Source: Seminavis robusta (taxonomy: Eukaryota; Bacillariophyta; Bacillariophyceae; Naviculales; Naviculaceae). From it: DNA of 64,000 nt. Shown here piece after piece: positions 22,701-31,449 of the stretch. Position 1 is the stretch's first letter. Each line of letters starts with the position of its first letter. Location of the stretch: the NCBI GenBank assembly GCA_903772945.1, contig CAICTM010000085.1, positions 62,001 to 126,000 of the forward strand, read 5' to 3'. The notes beneath the pieces are model-generated. The model was not told the DNA's origin. It searched no databases and was given only the letters and a program-made list of their open reading frames with translations. The position numbers were made by a program, and so were the translations under genes.

Positions 22701-23849
22701 ACGTCGCGATGCTTTTTGGGATACAGGAGGTGGTGGATTATTGGAAGGAGCTTGTTTCTTGGTAGGATTTGCTGTTGGTTTGTTCTGGGTGTTGTTGGAT
22801 CTAGGCGTCGGCATCGATCCTCTTCTTGCCCCTCCAGGCAATTGCATTTTGCCGGTTGGTTTGGTCGTCCTCGGTAGATCGGGTTCATCGTCTACCACGG
22901 CCTTTTTCTTTTTGACGACGGAGGGACGCTTGGATGCTGGAGGAGCAGCAGGTGCTGCCACTATGGGTTTGGGCGGTTCAGGAGCAGGTGCTGGGGCTGC
23001 CACGATTGGTTTGGGTGGTTCAGGTTCAGGTTCAGGTTCAGGTTCAGCAAATTCCTGTTCCTGTTCTTCTGATGAGGATGATTCTTCCGTGTCTTCTGTC
23101 TGATAGTCCTTATTGTCTTCCAAGTGTTCATGATCTGATAGAGCCGACAAGATGGACTGCAAATCATCTGGATCATCGAGTTGCTGTTGATTGATTTCCT
23201 TGGCCTTCATCATGGCATCGTACAAGCCCAGATCTCTCATGACATCGCAAAAGATTTCCAATTTTTTGTGATAATTGTCCATTTCTTCGAGAATTTGCTT
23301 GTCGGCCACTTCCGGATGCTGCAGCCATTCTTGTTTTCGCCGTTGCAAAATCTGATCGCACATGGTGAGATAAGTGTAGAGACTGAATCCATCTCCAATG
23401 AGAATGGCTCCCATGTGATAATTGGTGTAGCCACGGTCCACGGCATCCGCTGTGGTAGCGGATCCAGGCAACAATTCCGCCAAGGCATCCGACGCGGCAG
23501 TACAGTGTTTCTTGACTTCTTCCAGACACTGACGACCCTTGACAGAAACTCCTCCCAAACCAATCGCGCCACTGGCTACCAGTCCTTCCATTTGATGAAC
23601 CATCTGGACTAGATTGGCCGTGGTGTCGCTAAAGTCCGCATAGGCATCCGATGCCCGTTCACTGCCAGCCGCATCCAAATACGCGTCAAATTTCGTCAAG
23701 AACGAAAACCGCCATCCATTGAATTCCACCCGCGATGAAATCCCACGCAATGCCGTCAATTGGCCTTTCAAATCCTCATTTTCTTTAAAGGGATTACTCG
23801 TGCTGCCGCCGCTACCAGAAAACGCAAGAGACGTGCGTCGAGAGGGCAT
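19725..23849 (-). CDS. Large repeat protein: QPYGM repeats plus long E/K/R/A single-helix region
   Basis: 1374 residues from ATG 23849; an in-frame ATG at 23987 adds 46 residues of unlike composition and I prefer the shorter form. Layout: an alpha-helical N-terminal domain of about 250 residues (LKGQLTALRGISSRVEFNGW...), an acidic linker, a Pro-rich basic region with conserved DDEPDLPxTxKP repeats, seven QPYGM-centred repeats, a second basic linker, about 490 residues of uninterrupted E/K/R/A heptad-free helix, and a C-terminal region ending in a small domain (CYMWYARLGQPDRNSMIQ...WICGGALLPVKEMNDLF). The charge pattern (E at i, K/R at i+4) fits a stable single alpha helix acting as a rigid spacer. 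No catalytic motif is visible; a cytoskeletal or scaffold role is inference. No intron seen. Confidence 0.8.
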   Translation of the reverse strand: MPSRRTSLAFSGSGGSTSNPFKENEDLKGQLTALRGISSRVEFNGWRFSFLTKFDAYLDAAGSERASDAYADFSDTTANLVQMVHQMEGLVASGAIGLGGVSVKGRQCLEEVKKHCTAASDALAELLPGSATTADAVDRGYTNYHMGAILIGDGFSLYTYLTMCDQILQRRKQEWLQHPEVADKQILEEMDNYHKKLEIFCDVMRDLGLYDAMMKAKEINQQQLDDPDDLQSILSALSDHEHLEDNKDYQTEDTEESSSSEEQEQEFAEPEPEPEPEPPKPIVAAPAPAPEPPKPIVAAPAAPPASKRPSVVKKKKAVVDDEPDLPRTTKPTGKMQLPGGARRGSMPTPRSNNTQNKPTANPTKKQAPSNNPPPPVSQKASRRSTMPPRPQEAVPTPQSTQQALKPPPPKPKPKPQTKVAILDRILAQADKEGVAQVKQPKPKKKKRPKNQKRPDDDEPDLPPTAKPKAAPRLPGAGTRRASMPADWGRGGKPQRPSATKEKPVARSREPQPYGMGGSVPNQHDDGNGDNDPPMSRRRQSQPYGMDKDLPRQREPQPYGMGGGGDDDDNNDPPISLRRESQPYGMDKDLPRQREPQPYGMGGGGDDDANNYPPVSLKRESQPYGMVGGGGDRNSGPPMSRQRESQPYGMAAPPSNKPNSAAGSPSADSSKNNSPQTKPGAGAGAGNTKANSASKPKPKGAPAGKPRPKMPGDDSRGAGRKLSAKEAKEKPLPKVNVPKRSSNVPARITKKPDLAAREKARKEAEAAAKREAEEKAKKEAAAKKEAEERTRKEAAAKKEAEERARKEAAAKKALEETAKKEAAAKKEAEERARKEAAAKKEAEERAKKEAAAKKAAEEKKRQEEAAKKEAEERARKEAAAKKEVEERARKEAAAKKAAEEKRRQEEAAKKEAEERARKEAAAKKEEEERARKEAAAKKAAEEKKRQEEAAKREAQERARKEVAAKKEAEERARKEAAKKAAEEKKRQEEAAKEAEERARKEAAAKKEAEERARKEAATKKAAEEKKRQEEAAKKEAEERARKEAAAKKEAEERARKEAAAKKAAEEKKRQEEAAKREAEERARKEAAAKKEAEERAKKEAAAKKAAEERRRQEEAAKKEAEEKARKEAAAKKEAEERAKKEAAAKKAAEEKKRQEEAAKKEAEERAKKEAAAKKEAEERARMEAAAKKAAEEKKRQEEAAKKEAEEKARKEAAAKKESEERARKEAAAQKEAEERAKKEAAESVARQTEEPAEHNENDAPDNNPNDVKARLAELKRQQAALMAAASMPLMAPMRAPVKRNKSLKKPKKELDKEKKRKCYMWYARLGQPDRNSMIQSVLKLHKSCDITVEDVEALPWICGGALLPVKEMNDLFLYG
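20125..21592 (-). repeat. 126-bp (42-residue) tandem repeat coding a single alpha helix
   Basis: The coding DNA repeats with a period of 126 bases. Each 42-residue unit is three 14-residue subunits, the first like AAEEKKRQEEAAKK and the next two like EAEERARKEAAAKK. Nine full units can be counted from about 21295 down to 20130, preceded by several 14-residue subunits without the KRQEE variant. Two units are one residue short. Confidence 0.9.
21902..22324 (-). repeat. Seven QPYGM-centred peptide repeats
   Basis: QPYGM occurs seven times, alternating QREPQPYGMGGGGDDD with RRESQPYGMDKDLPR in the middle. At DNA level the unit of about 120 bases containing two QPYGM motifs is repeated almost exactly (22050-22110 against 22170-22230). 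Confidence 0.9.
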
Positions 23850-25270
23850 GGTGCCCCACCAACCTTCTAGCCAATCAGACCAACAAAAATGAAGGTAAGG
23901 GAGGAAAGAAGAGCCAATAATGTGCCTTTCAAGAACTTGCTTGGAGTTGGTTTGGAAGAAAGAAACAAGAGATGGTTTCCCACGCATCTTTTTGACACCA
24001 AGATCCGGTCATTATCAGACCCTCATTAATGTCCTTCGTTTGGACAAAGCTTTGGACACTTTCTGTTCTTCTTGGACCCCTTTCTTTAAACGAACCCATG
24101 ATCCAGCTAATCGGCAACCGTCAGGGTTAAATCTGTTTGACACAAGACATGCTCCAGAAATAAGATGCCACGAATGGTCGGTCCAAGATTTAACATCGGC
24201 TTGTGGTCGGTTGGAACATCGAACTTTGAGCGTTCGGTAGTAATTACGTCAAAGAAATAGGGGTTGTGGTACAGTATCACCTCGCGAAGCAGATAATGAT
24301 AAAGCCCAGCATTACTTCTTTCCCATTTCCGATAGCGTACATCGATCTTGTCTTCGGCAACTCTTCCAACTTCCAAGCTTACATGCTACTCCGGAGCACA
24401 AATGAGGATTTCCTCATTTTTAAAATGCATGTTGTTAAGAAAACAGGCAACCTAACATCGATCTGGTACCGGTAACCAGCAGATGGTGGCTTTTTGATCA
24501 CAAAATCATCTTTCAGTCATGCTCCTAGGAACATTCAGGTGGAGTTCCTTATTTGTTTCCAGATGTTTTCCCCTTTTTTCCGGCTTTCCTCATTTTGGCT
24601 GGGGAGTAGCATGGTCACTACTCCTGGCTACCGGTATCAGTGGCAAATGGCAACGACTTACTTACTTGTCCATCCTCGACTGTCTGCAATGGTTCCCCAT
24701 CAACCTGGCTACTGTAGCAAAGGCATCCCGGTCTATTGAGTGGGTGCTTCATGTATTGGAACTCCTACAGACCTCCGAGTTGCAAAACTTGTACTTTGAA
24801 GGTCTACAAAGTGTACCATACGACTCTTCAATTAATTCTTTCCTCCCTTGACTTTGGGCAATTCCTTGCTCTGGATGATGCCGAGTTCGAGAAGCTACCC
24901 GTAGCTATCGGATTAAAAGAAGCAACGCCTGGCGATCGGCCGTCATTTTCAATCCTACTTGATCACCAAGTGCCTTAATTAAGAATTTGGATGTTAAATA
25001 AAACTTGAAAGATTCAATCATGGGGGTCGGAAGGTCATAAGAATGTTAAGTCTTCAAGGCACTGAGCCACTCGGTGTGCAAGTAAAACTTGCAATCTCAA
25101 AACTGCAACGATAGCGCTACTAGTAGCCAGCTACCAAGAGGTGCATGATCAGAGCATTAGCAAAATTGAAAAAACCACCTCGTCCAACACAGCAACACGC
25201 CAGCTATCACGCCTTTGTCTGCTCTCATTATCAACGCCAACCTTTGCTTGCCAGCCAGAAATATAGTAGT
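23850..25270. other. Divergent intergenic spacer with a possible gene remnant
   Basis: Upstream region of two divergent genes. Between 24519 and 24978 two overlapping plus-strand frames read like one degraded coding stretch (LTYLSILDCLQWFPINLATV in the first, LDFGQFLALDDAEFEKLPVA in the second), but no family is recognisable and I do not call a gene. Short C-run and TACCGGTA palindromes occur. Confidence 0.4.
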
Positions 25271-28200
25271 ATGATACAACACACCCTCTTCCTCCATGTG
25301 ACGTTCTTCGCCTTCGCCACAGAAGCGTCGCTTGTCTTTCAAGCATTCGAGCCAGTCATCCCCTGTGCCGATGGAAGCCCTGCTGGGATTTACTCCAATG
25401 TTGCTGTTGTCAATAGTAACAGTCAAACGCTGCAGCTTATCGATGAAACGAAACATATCATTGTCTTTGAGGGAGGAGGAGCATGTACAAACCCAGACGA
25501 GTGCCTCGAGAAGGCATTGAGTGAGCCATTCAAATTCTCCAGTACAACGCTCCCTCCAATCATAGAAGGGACAACCATTCTCTCGGAGGATCCACAGGTA
25601 GAGAATCCGTTCCAGAGCTACACCAAGTGGCTTGTTCCCTATTGCACCCAAGACCTGTTCCTGGGAGATGTGCGCAAGGGCAAGGTCGGAGACTTTATTC
25701 ATGGTGGATCGGACATCTTCCGTACCGCCATATCTCATTGGCAGGACAGAGCTTTCCAACAAGGAAGCATCCAACAGCTTGTTGTTATTGGAATCAGTGC
25801 TGGTGCCATTGGAGTCATGAATCACGTAGCAGATGTCCGAGAAGCGGCCCAGTCTGTTGGTGTCACTACAATGCAGTACATCCTAGATGCCCCATCAGCT
25901 AGTGATCGATGGCACGACAAGAACTTCTCATTGGCTATGGAAACTTATGTGAATTTGACAGAGCATCCTCTGTGTGACATGTCAAACAAGTTCTCCCAGC
26001 ATTACAATCCAGAGATTTCTGACTTGCCCTGCTGTGTCTCATCTCACTGCATGTTTCGCCATGATGAGAACATTAGGTCTATTGGTACTCCAAAGAACAC
26101 AAGTGGAACCATGATGGTAGAAGAAGTACTTTTGTTGGATGGTGACTATGACCCCTTTGCACTGGCTGCTTCAAGCCAAAAGGACCATGTTAACCAAAGG
26201 AGATTCATTGACATTATGAGCAATGTCTGGGCTGGAGCCGAAACAGCAGGTTCAAGAATCACTCGCCCCTTGGAAACATCTCTTTGGCTCTCAGATTCTC
26301 AAGACGAACATCTGGGACCCAAAGGATCATGGTACATTTCATCCTGTGTTGCACATGGATTCTTTGTGCCATCAGTTCAACTTCTCCACCTGGCATGCTC
26401 ACATGGAAACTTTAGCAGCAAGGACTTTGATGTTCGGTGTGGCAGTGATGGATTTGGTGTGCAGTCCACCATTGGACAAGTTGACCTAAAGGTTACATTG
26501 TGGCAGACAACTGATACCTGGAACTTGGCAAAGGTGCAAGGACAATCTATTCATAGCATTGTAGCTGGCTTTGTCTCCCAAGATGAAGATGGTCAACAAG
26601 AGAGCAATCGCTTGGTTGTGCTTGCAGACGAATGCAGTGGTCCAAACTGTGCTTCTGTTGTTGGACATCCTAATGAATGCCAAGCACTGTTTGAGCTTGA
26701 AGAAACTTTTGTGCCAGTACCCTTAGATCTAACGATCTTGTGGTACATTGCCATCAGTTTCATCATTGCCACAGCTGCTGCAAGGCTGCCATTGCCAAAG
26801 TTGTTTGCCGAAGCTGCCACAGCAGAGGCAACAGAGCCAGTGGCCACAGAAGATGGGACTTCTGAGTGTCATGTTTCACATGATGAGACTCCTGTGCACA
26901 CTAAAATTTGCTCTGTCGTGAACCTGTCAATTGTGACAGCAGAGCAGGGTTTCAAAGTTCTTGAAGATGTCCACCTAGAAATCCGTTCAGGTTCTGTAGC
27001 TGGGCTCTTTGGTAGATCTGGTTCTGGAAAGTCCACCCTCATGGCAGCTTTGAGTCGTCAGAAGCTTCAGGGTTTAAGTATTTCTGCAGGGAAAATTGAA
27101 ATGCACTGCCCTGAAAGTGATGTTGCCTTCCTTCGCCAATCAGATTCAGTGAAGATGGAGAATATGACTGCCTCAGCATATCTGGACATCACTGCTTCAA
27201 TCTATGGGGCAGAGATCAAACAAGTTACTGCATGTTCAGACATGGTGAAGAAGCTCTATTGCCGAGGGGGGCAATCAGGCCTGAACCCATTTTCTGATAC
27301 CGAGATAAAGAACCTAAGTGGTGGCCAGAGGCGAATTCTAGCCATTGCTACTACTCTCCTTTTGACACCCAAGTTGGTTCTTCTTGATGAACCACTGAGT
27401 GGTCTTGATGATGCATCTTCTCTCCAAGTAATGGAGTTTGTGCAGTTTCTTTCAAATGCGTACAACTGCGCTGTTATCCTTTCAGTGCACAATCCATCAG
27501 AGGAAGTCCTGAAATACCTCGACAGAATTATTGTCCTTGATAATGGATTACTCAAGATGGAGAGAGATTGTGCATCAAACAGAGCCTTTGCGTTGAATTT
27601 CCGCCGAAAATTGGGTGCCATCATGAATGGATACCTGGGGAATGCCAGCTCAAATGTTCCACCAGAAAACCAACCAAAAATCCTAGAGATGACAAGGCAA
27701 GATTCACTTGTTCTCATGTCTAGGCAAATCTCCATGGCGGATATGTCCACAAGTATTGAAACATTTGAATGCGGGGAGCAAAAACAAGAGGATGTAGAGT
27801 CCCTTTCCCAAGTGCGTTATCCTACTTCAGTTCCTACCACTGTGGAGGAGGAGTCTCAAAAGATAACACAGGCAACAAGCTGGGCAGTTCTTTCATGCTG
27901 CTACAAGAACACCATTGGTTTTCTGTACAAGACCTCCTTCCTATGCCAGCGTCTCCATGCAAACTATGGATCAGATCTGGCAGATTTGCTGTCACTACCA
28001 ATCATTTTGATGCTCTTTGCCATGGTGCTTCGTTTTGATGGTGGCTCTCCCATTCAAGAGATCCTGGTGTCAACCTTCTATATTGGTCTTCCCGTGAATC
28101 TTTTTCGACACAAAATCCACCTCTCTTGTAAGATGTGGACAGCACATCGGGTGGAAATGGATGATAGGAGAGTTTCTGTGCTATCCTACCAGCTTGCTTC

Positions 28201-29092
28201 GCAGACCTTTTCATTTTCTGTACCACTTTTCTCCCTTATTGTGGCCCACATCCTGGGCTATGTGGTGCTTGGCTGGTCCTTTGAGTCCCTGGCTGTGCAA
28301 ATACTCTTCTCGGCTGTCCATCTCTTGGTGGCTCTTCAGATTGGGAGGACTCTTTGTGTGTACTTCCATGGAGACTACCGCAAGTTCACCTTCTTCTATG
28401 CACTGTTCATCTTTCTGTGCTTTCTTTTTGGTGGGCTGCTGGTTCCATCAAGGAACCTCCCACCATGGCTCTCTTGGATGTATGTGTTCTCCTTTACTTT
28501 CTGGGCCATTTCAGGAGGAGCGCTCAACATTCTCCAGTACCATGGGTCAGATGAATACTGTGTGGATGCTCTTTCCTGCATTGTCACTGATGGAGCCTTC
28601 CTTGCTCGCTACACTGGCTTCTCGCCTCTCTCCACAGAGCATCTTGCACTGATGGTTTTGACCCTACTGTTTGTGGTGCTGTCTGTTGCAGAATATCTTC
28701 TCTTGCTGTATCGCTGCAGTGCATCCACTCGTTCCATCACTAAAGATGGAAAAGGCAAGATGGTGTGGGCTTCTTGGATCATGTCAAATTTGAAGACTGA
28801 GACGGGGGCTCTTCCTTGGTCCCAACCAGACAGATCCACTATGCAACAGCAGCCCGAGGTGAAGCCTTCCCCATGCAGTGATGCTTCGGTAAAAACAGTT
28901 GGGTCTTCAGCATTCACCCTTCACGAAGCGTGGAGAGATTGCAACAGAATTCTATCACCAGCAGAAGTGGATGTTTCGGAAGAAAGCTCCAGTCTCTTCT
29001 CCTCCATCTTCCCAAATCCTCCCGTCCCGGGGAATACGGAAAACAGAAAACAGACAGACCACGTGGAGTCTCTGAGGGCCACTCAACCTTGA
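25271..29092 (+). CDS. NOTUM/pectin-acetylesterase domain fused to an ABCG half transporter
   Basis: 1273 residues, intronless, start chosen at ATG 25271 because it begins a signal peptide (MIQHTLFLHVTFFAFATEAS); an upstream in-frame ATG at 25145 adds 42 residues. Residues about 30-400 are a pectinacetylesterase/NOTUM hydrolase: VFEGGGACT oxyanion region, WLVPYCTQDLFLGD, HGGSDIF, nucleophile Ser176 in GISAGAIG, DGDYDPFAL as a likely Asp site, and His362 in SSCVAHG. A transmembrane helix at about 486-507 (ILWYIAISFIIATAAA) leads to a cytosolic nucleotide-binding domain with Walker A GRSGSGKST (about 581), signature LSGGQRR (about 682) and Walker B LVLLDEP. From about 903 an ABC2-type membrane domain has six to seven helices. 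NBD-then-TMD order defines ABCG. The enzyme would face the lumen or outside, covalently tied to a lipid or small-molecule exporter; a functional link is inference. Confidence 0.9.
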   Translation: MIQHTLFLHVTFFAFATEASLVFQAFEPVIPCADGSPAGIYSNVAVVNSNSQTLQLIDETKHIIVFEGGGACTNPDECLEKALSEPFKFSSTTLPPIIEGTTILSEDPQVENPFQSYTKWLVPYCTQDLFLGDVRKGKVGDFIHGGSDIFRTAISHWQDRAFQQGSIQQLVVIGISAGAIGVMNHVADVREAAQSVGVTTMQYILDAPSASDRWHDKNFSLAMETYVNLTEHPLCDMSNKFSQHYNPEISDLPCCVSSHCMFRHDENIRSIGTPKNTSGTMMVEEVLLLDGDYDPFALAASSQKDHVNQRRFIDIMSNVWAGAETAGSRITRPLETSLWLSDSQDEHLGPKGSWYISSCVAHGFFVPSVQLLHLACSHGNFSSKDFDVRCGSDGFGVQSTIGQVDLKVTLWQTTDTWNLAKVQGQSIHSIVAGFVSQDEDGQQESNRLVVLADECSGPNCASVVGHPNECQALFELEETFVPVPLDLTILWYIAISFIIATAAARLPLPKLFAEAATAEATEPVATEDGTSECHVSHDETPVHTKICSVVNLSIVTAEQGFKVLEDVHLEIRSGSVAGLFGRSGSGKSTLMAALSRQKLQGLSISAGKIEMHCPESDVAFLRQSDSVKMENMTASAYLDITASIYGAEIKQVTACSDMVKKLYCRGGQSGLNPFSDTEIKNLSGGQRRILAIATTLLLTPKLVLLDEPLSGLDDASSLQVMEFVQFLSNAYNCAVILSVHNPSEEVLKYLDRIIVLDNGLLKMERDCASNRAFALNFRRKLGAIMNGYLGNASSNVPPENQPKILEMTRQDSLVLMSRQISMADMSTSIETFECGEQKQEDVESLSQVRYPTSVPTTVEEESQKITQATSWAVLSCCYKNTIGFLYKTSFLCQRLHANYGSDLADLLSLPIILMLFAMVLRFDGGSPIQEILVSTFYIGLPVNLFRHKIHLSCKMWTAHRVEMDDRRVSVLSYQLASQTFSFSVPLFSLIVAHILGYVVLGWSFESLAVQILFSAVHLLVALQIGRTLCVYFHGDYRKFTFFYALFIFLCFLFGGLLVPSRNLPPWLSWMYVFSFTFWAISGGALNILQYHGSDEYCVDALSCIVTDGAFLARYTGFSPLSTEHLALMVLTLLFVVLSVAEYLLLLYRCSASTRSITKDGKGKMVWASWIMSNLKTETGALPWSQPDRSTMQQQPEVKPSPCSDASVKTVGSSAFTLHEAWRDCNRILSPAEVDVSEESSSLFSSIFPNPPVPGNTENRKQTDHVESLRATQP

Positions 29093-29752
29093 GTTGCCGA
29101 ACCCATTGCTTGTCTTGATCCACCTCCTTTCTATCGGATTATCAAGACTGCTCTTTGCATGGTTGCCCCGCCCGCCCGAGTTGGTTTGGGGTGTCAATTG
29201 ATCCCCATATAGCACTCCCTTGTGATCAATAAACTACATGTAAAATAGGAACAAAGCTATAGCTCGTATCGCCGTCTTTGAATCCCCCTTCTATCTCACT
29301 TGCTGCCTGGTTGGCCGACTCACAAGAGAACGGCTATCAGCATCCGGTCTTCCTCTCGTATCATACCGGTTGACGACGCGTCGCCGCCCTCCTCCTCAAG
29401 AAGACCTAATGAAAGCCACGCATCGATCCACCCAGCGCTCCTCCGGACACATCAGATTGACAGCATTGGAGATGCTTCGGTGGATTATGGATGCGCGGCT
29501 GCTGCACTTGCCGAAGCAGTGACAAGGCGTATCCATGGCAGCTAGCTATCGCTACGGGTAGGGTTGACCCGTGGTCCATGACCAGAGCCAGCCAGAGCTT
29601 TCGAGGGAATAAGCTTCCTCCTAGGTACGGTACAAGCCGCATGGATATTGACATCTACCATTCGGCGGATTTTAAGGATTCGAGGTGGATTACCACTCTT
29701 CTTTGCCTTTAGGAGCCTGGCCCTCCCTGGCTTCGTGGAATAGAATCTGATA
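29093..29752. other. Intergenic, 3' of the fusion gene
   Basis: Contains the probable polyadenylation region of the preceding gene (AATAAA at about 29227). Small frames between 29300 and 29710 have no recognisable features. The hairpin-rich repeat cluster starts at its right edge. Confidence 0.45.
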
Positions 29753-31026
29753 ACCTCGGCAGGTAAACTGCCTGAGTTCTCAACCCCTTTAATGCTATTT
29801 CCTATTTCCTATTACCTCGGCAGGTAAACTGCCTGAGTTCTCAACCCCTTTAATGCTATTTCCTATTTCCTATTTCCTATTCCGGTGAAGCCAAAGTATA
29901 AGGATAGAGATAGTCATAAGCCAACAAAACTGAACACTGATGGTTCAATACAAGTTAGGGGTAGGAATAAATCATTAATATTTAAGGTTAGTGCAATCAT
30001 CACAACAGCACAATAAGCCAGCAGGAGCTGTAAAGGTTAGAGTTACAATAAGGGAATGGCAGCTGGTAAATATAGAGTAGCGGGCGGCAACACACGACGT
30101 AGTCGGGTGTTGTCGCCAGGGCTAGCTTAATAAAAAGAAGGTTGCAATGAGGGAATGAATGATACCGGGCGGTAACACACGACGTAGTCGGGTGTTGTCG
30201 CCAGGGCTAGCTTGAAAGATGGGTGCAATCCGAACATAATCCTCCTTCTTCTATCTGTCTTTCTGCCGAGGTATCGCAGCTCCCGCTGACTTATTCTATT
30301 TCCTATTTCCTATTTCCTATTTCCTATTCCGGTGAAGCCAAAGTATAAGGATAGAGATAGTCATAAGCCAACAAAACTGAACACTGATGGTTCAATACAA
30401 GTTAGGGGTAGGAATAAATCATTAATATTTAAGGTTAGTGCAATCAGCACAACAGCACAATAAGCCAGCAGGAGTTGTAAAGGTTAAAGTTACAATAAGG
30501 GAATGGCAGCTGGTAAATTATAGAGTAGCGGGCGGCAACACACGACTACGTCGTGTGTTGTCGCCAGGGCTAGCTTAATAAAGAAGGTTGCAATGAGGGA
30601 ATGAATGATACCGGGTGGCAACACACGACGTAGTCGGTTTCCTATTCCGGTGAAGCCAAAATATAGGGATAGAGATAGTCTTAAGCCAACAAAACTGGAA
30701 ATTGAAGGTTCTACAAATTTAGGGGTAGGAATAAATCATGATTATTCAAGGTTAGTGCACTCAACACAATAAGCCTGCAGAAGCTACAAAGAATACAATT
30801 ACATAAGGGAATGACAGCTGTAAAATTATGGTTAGCGAGCGGCAACACATTACGAAGTTGGGTGTTGTCGCCAGGGCTAGCTTAAATAAAAAAGAAGGTT
30901 ACAATGAGGGAATGATACCGGGCGGCAACACATGACGAAGTCGGGTGTTGTCGCCAGGGCTATCTTGAAAGAAGGGTGCAATCTCAAACATGATCATCGT
31001 TCTTCTATTTGTCTTTCTGCCGAGGT
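29753..31026. repeat. Hairpin-rich MITE-like repeat cluster, tandem copies
   Basis: About three copies of a 410-460 base unit. A unit opens with ACCTCGGCAG (29753 and again 29814), passes through a TTTCCTA-type simple repeat and a GTGAAGCCAAA-type body, contains two hairpins built on GGCAACACACGAC/GTCGGGTGTTGTC, and closes with CTGCCGAGGT (30263-30272 and 31017-31026), the exact inverse of its opening. Copy A runs 29814-30272, copy B starts about 30328 and is cut inside its second hairpin at about 30639, where copy C joins directly. Copy C is the most diverged. No protein is encoded, so if mobile it is non-autonomous. A relative lies at 63270-63640. Confidence 0.75.
30080..30218. repeat. Paired long hairpins of repeat copy A
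   Basis: Two hairpins 80 bases apart, each with arms AACACACGAC and GTCGGGTGTT around a GTA loop, each followed by GTCGCCAGGGCTAGCTT. Copy B has the equivalent first hairpin at about 30531-30568 with the loop read as TAC and perfectly matched arms. Confidence 0.8.
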
Positions 31027-31449
31027 ATCGCAGCTCCCGCTGACTTATTAATAACCACCTTGCTCTAAACAACCCTTTCACGTGGATTTGAAAGAAAGAA
31101 CAGAAGGGCTGCTGATGATGATAAGGGTTGGACCCACCTGGTACCAGTACCAGTATAGCTGGCTTGGAATCGAATCGAATCATTCATCGGTGCTTCCGAA
31201 CACGTCAGTACGATCTTTTTGCTTTGACACAAAATGGTACGCGTATCTTTCAAGGTTATATCCATGGTTGCTTGCAAGCAGTTTGATCCAGTCTTCGATC
31301 CATTGTCATCCTCGGTGAGTCTTCCCCGCAAAAGCATTGTGGTAACTCCATTCAGTCTCTTCATAAAAAAGGGTCCAATCCAAAATAAAAACAAAAGAGG
31401 CAGTCAGTCTCCAAACATTGCTAGTAGCCATTTTAATTCTATTTTAAAG
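31027..31449. other. Upstream region of the aldehyde dehydrogenase gene
   Basis: About 420 bases between the repeat cluster and the ALDH start. The frame of the ALDH gene is open back to 31234 but this part has no ALDH-like sequence; I take it as leader. No other feature seen. Confidence 0.45.

Noticed and set aside
24519-24978. A small gene split over two frames
   Set aside because: Text looks partly protein-like but no family is recognised and no splice signals join the frames, so it is described only within the spacer.
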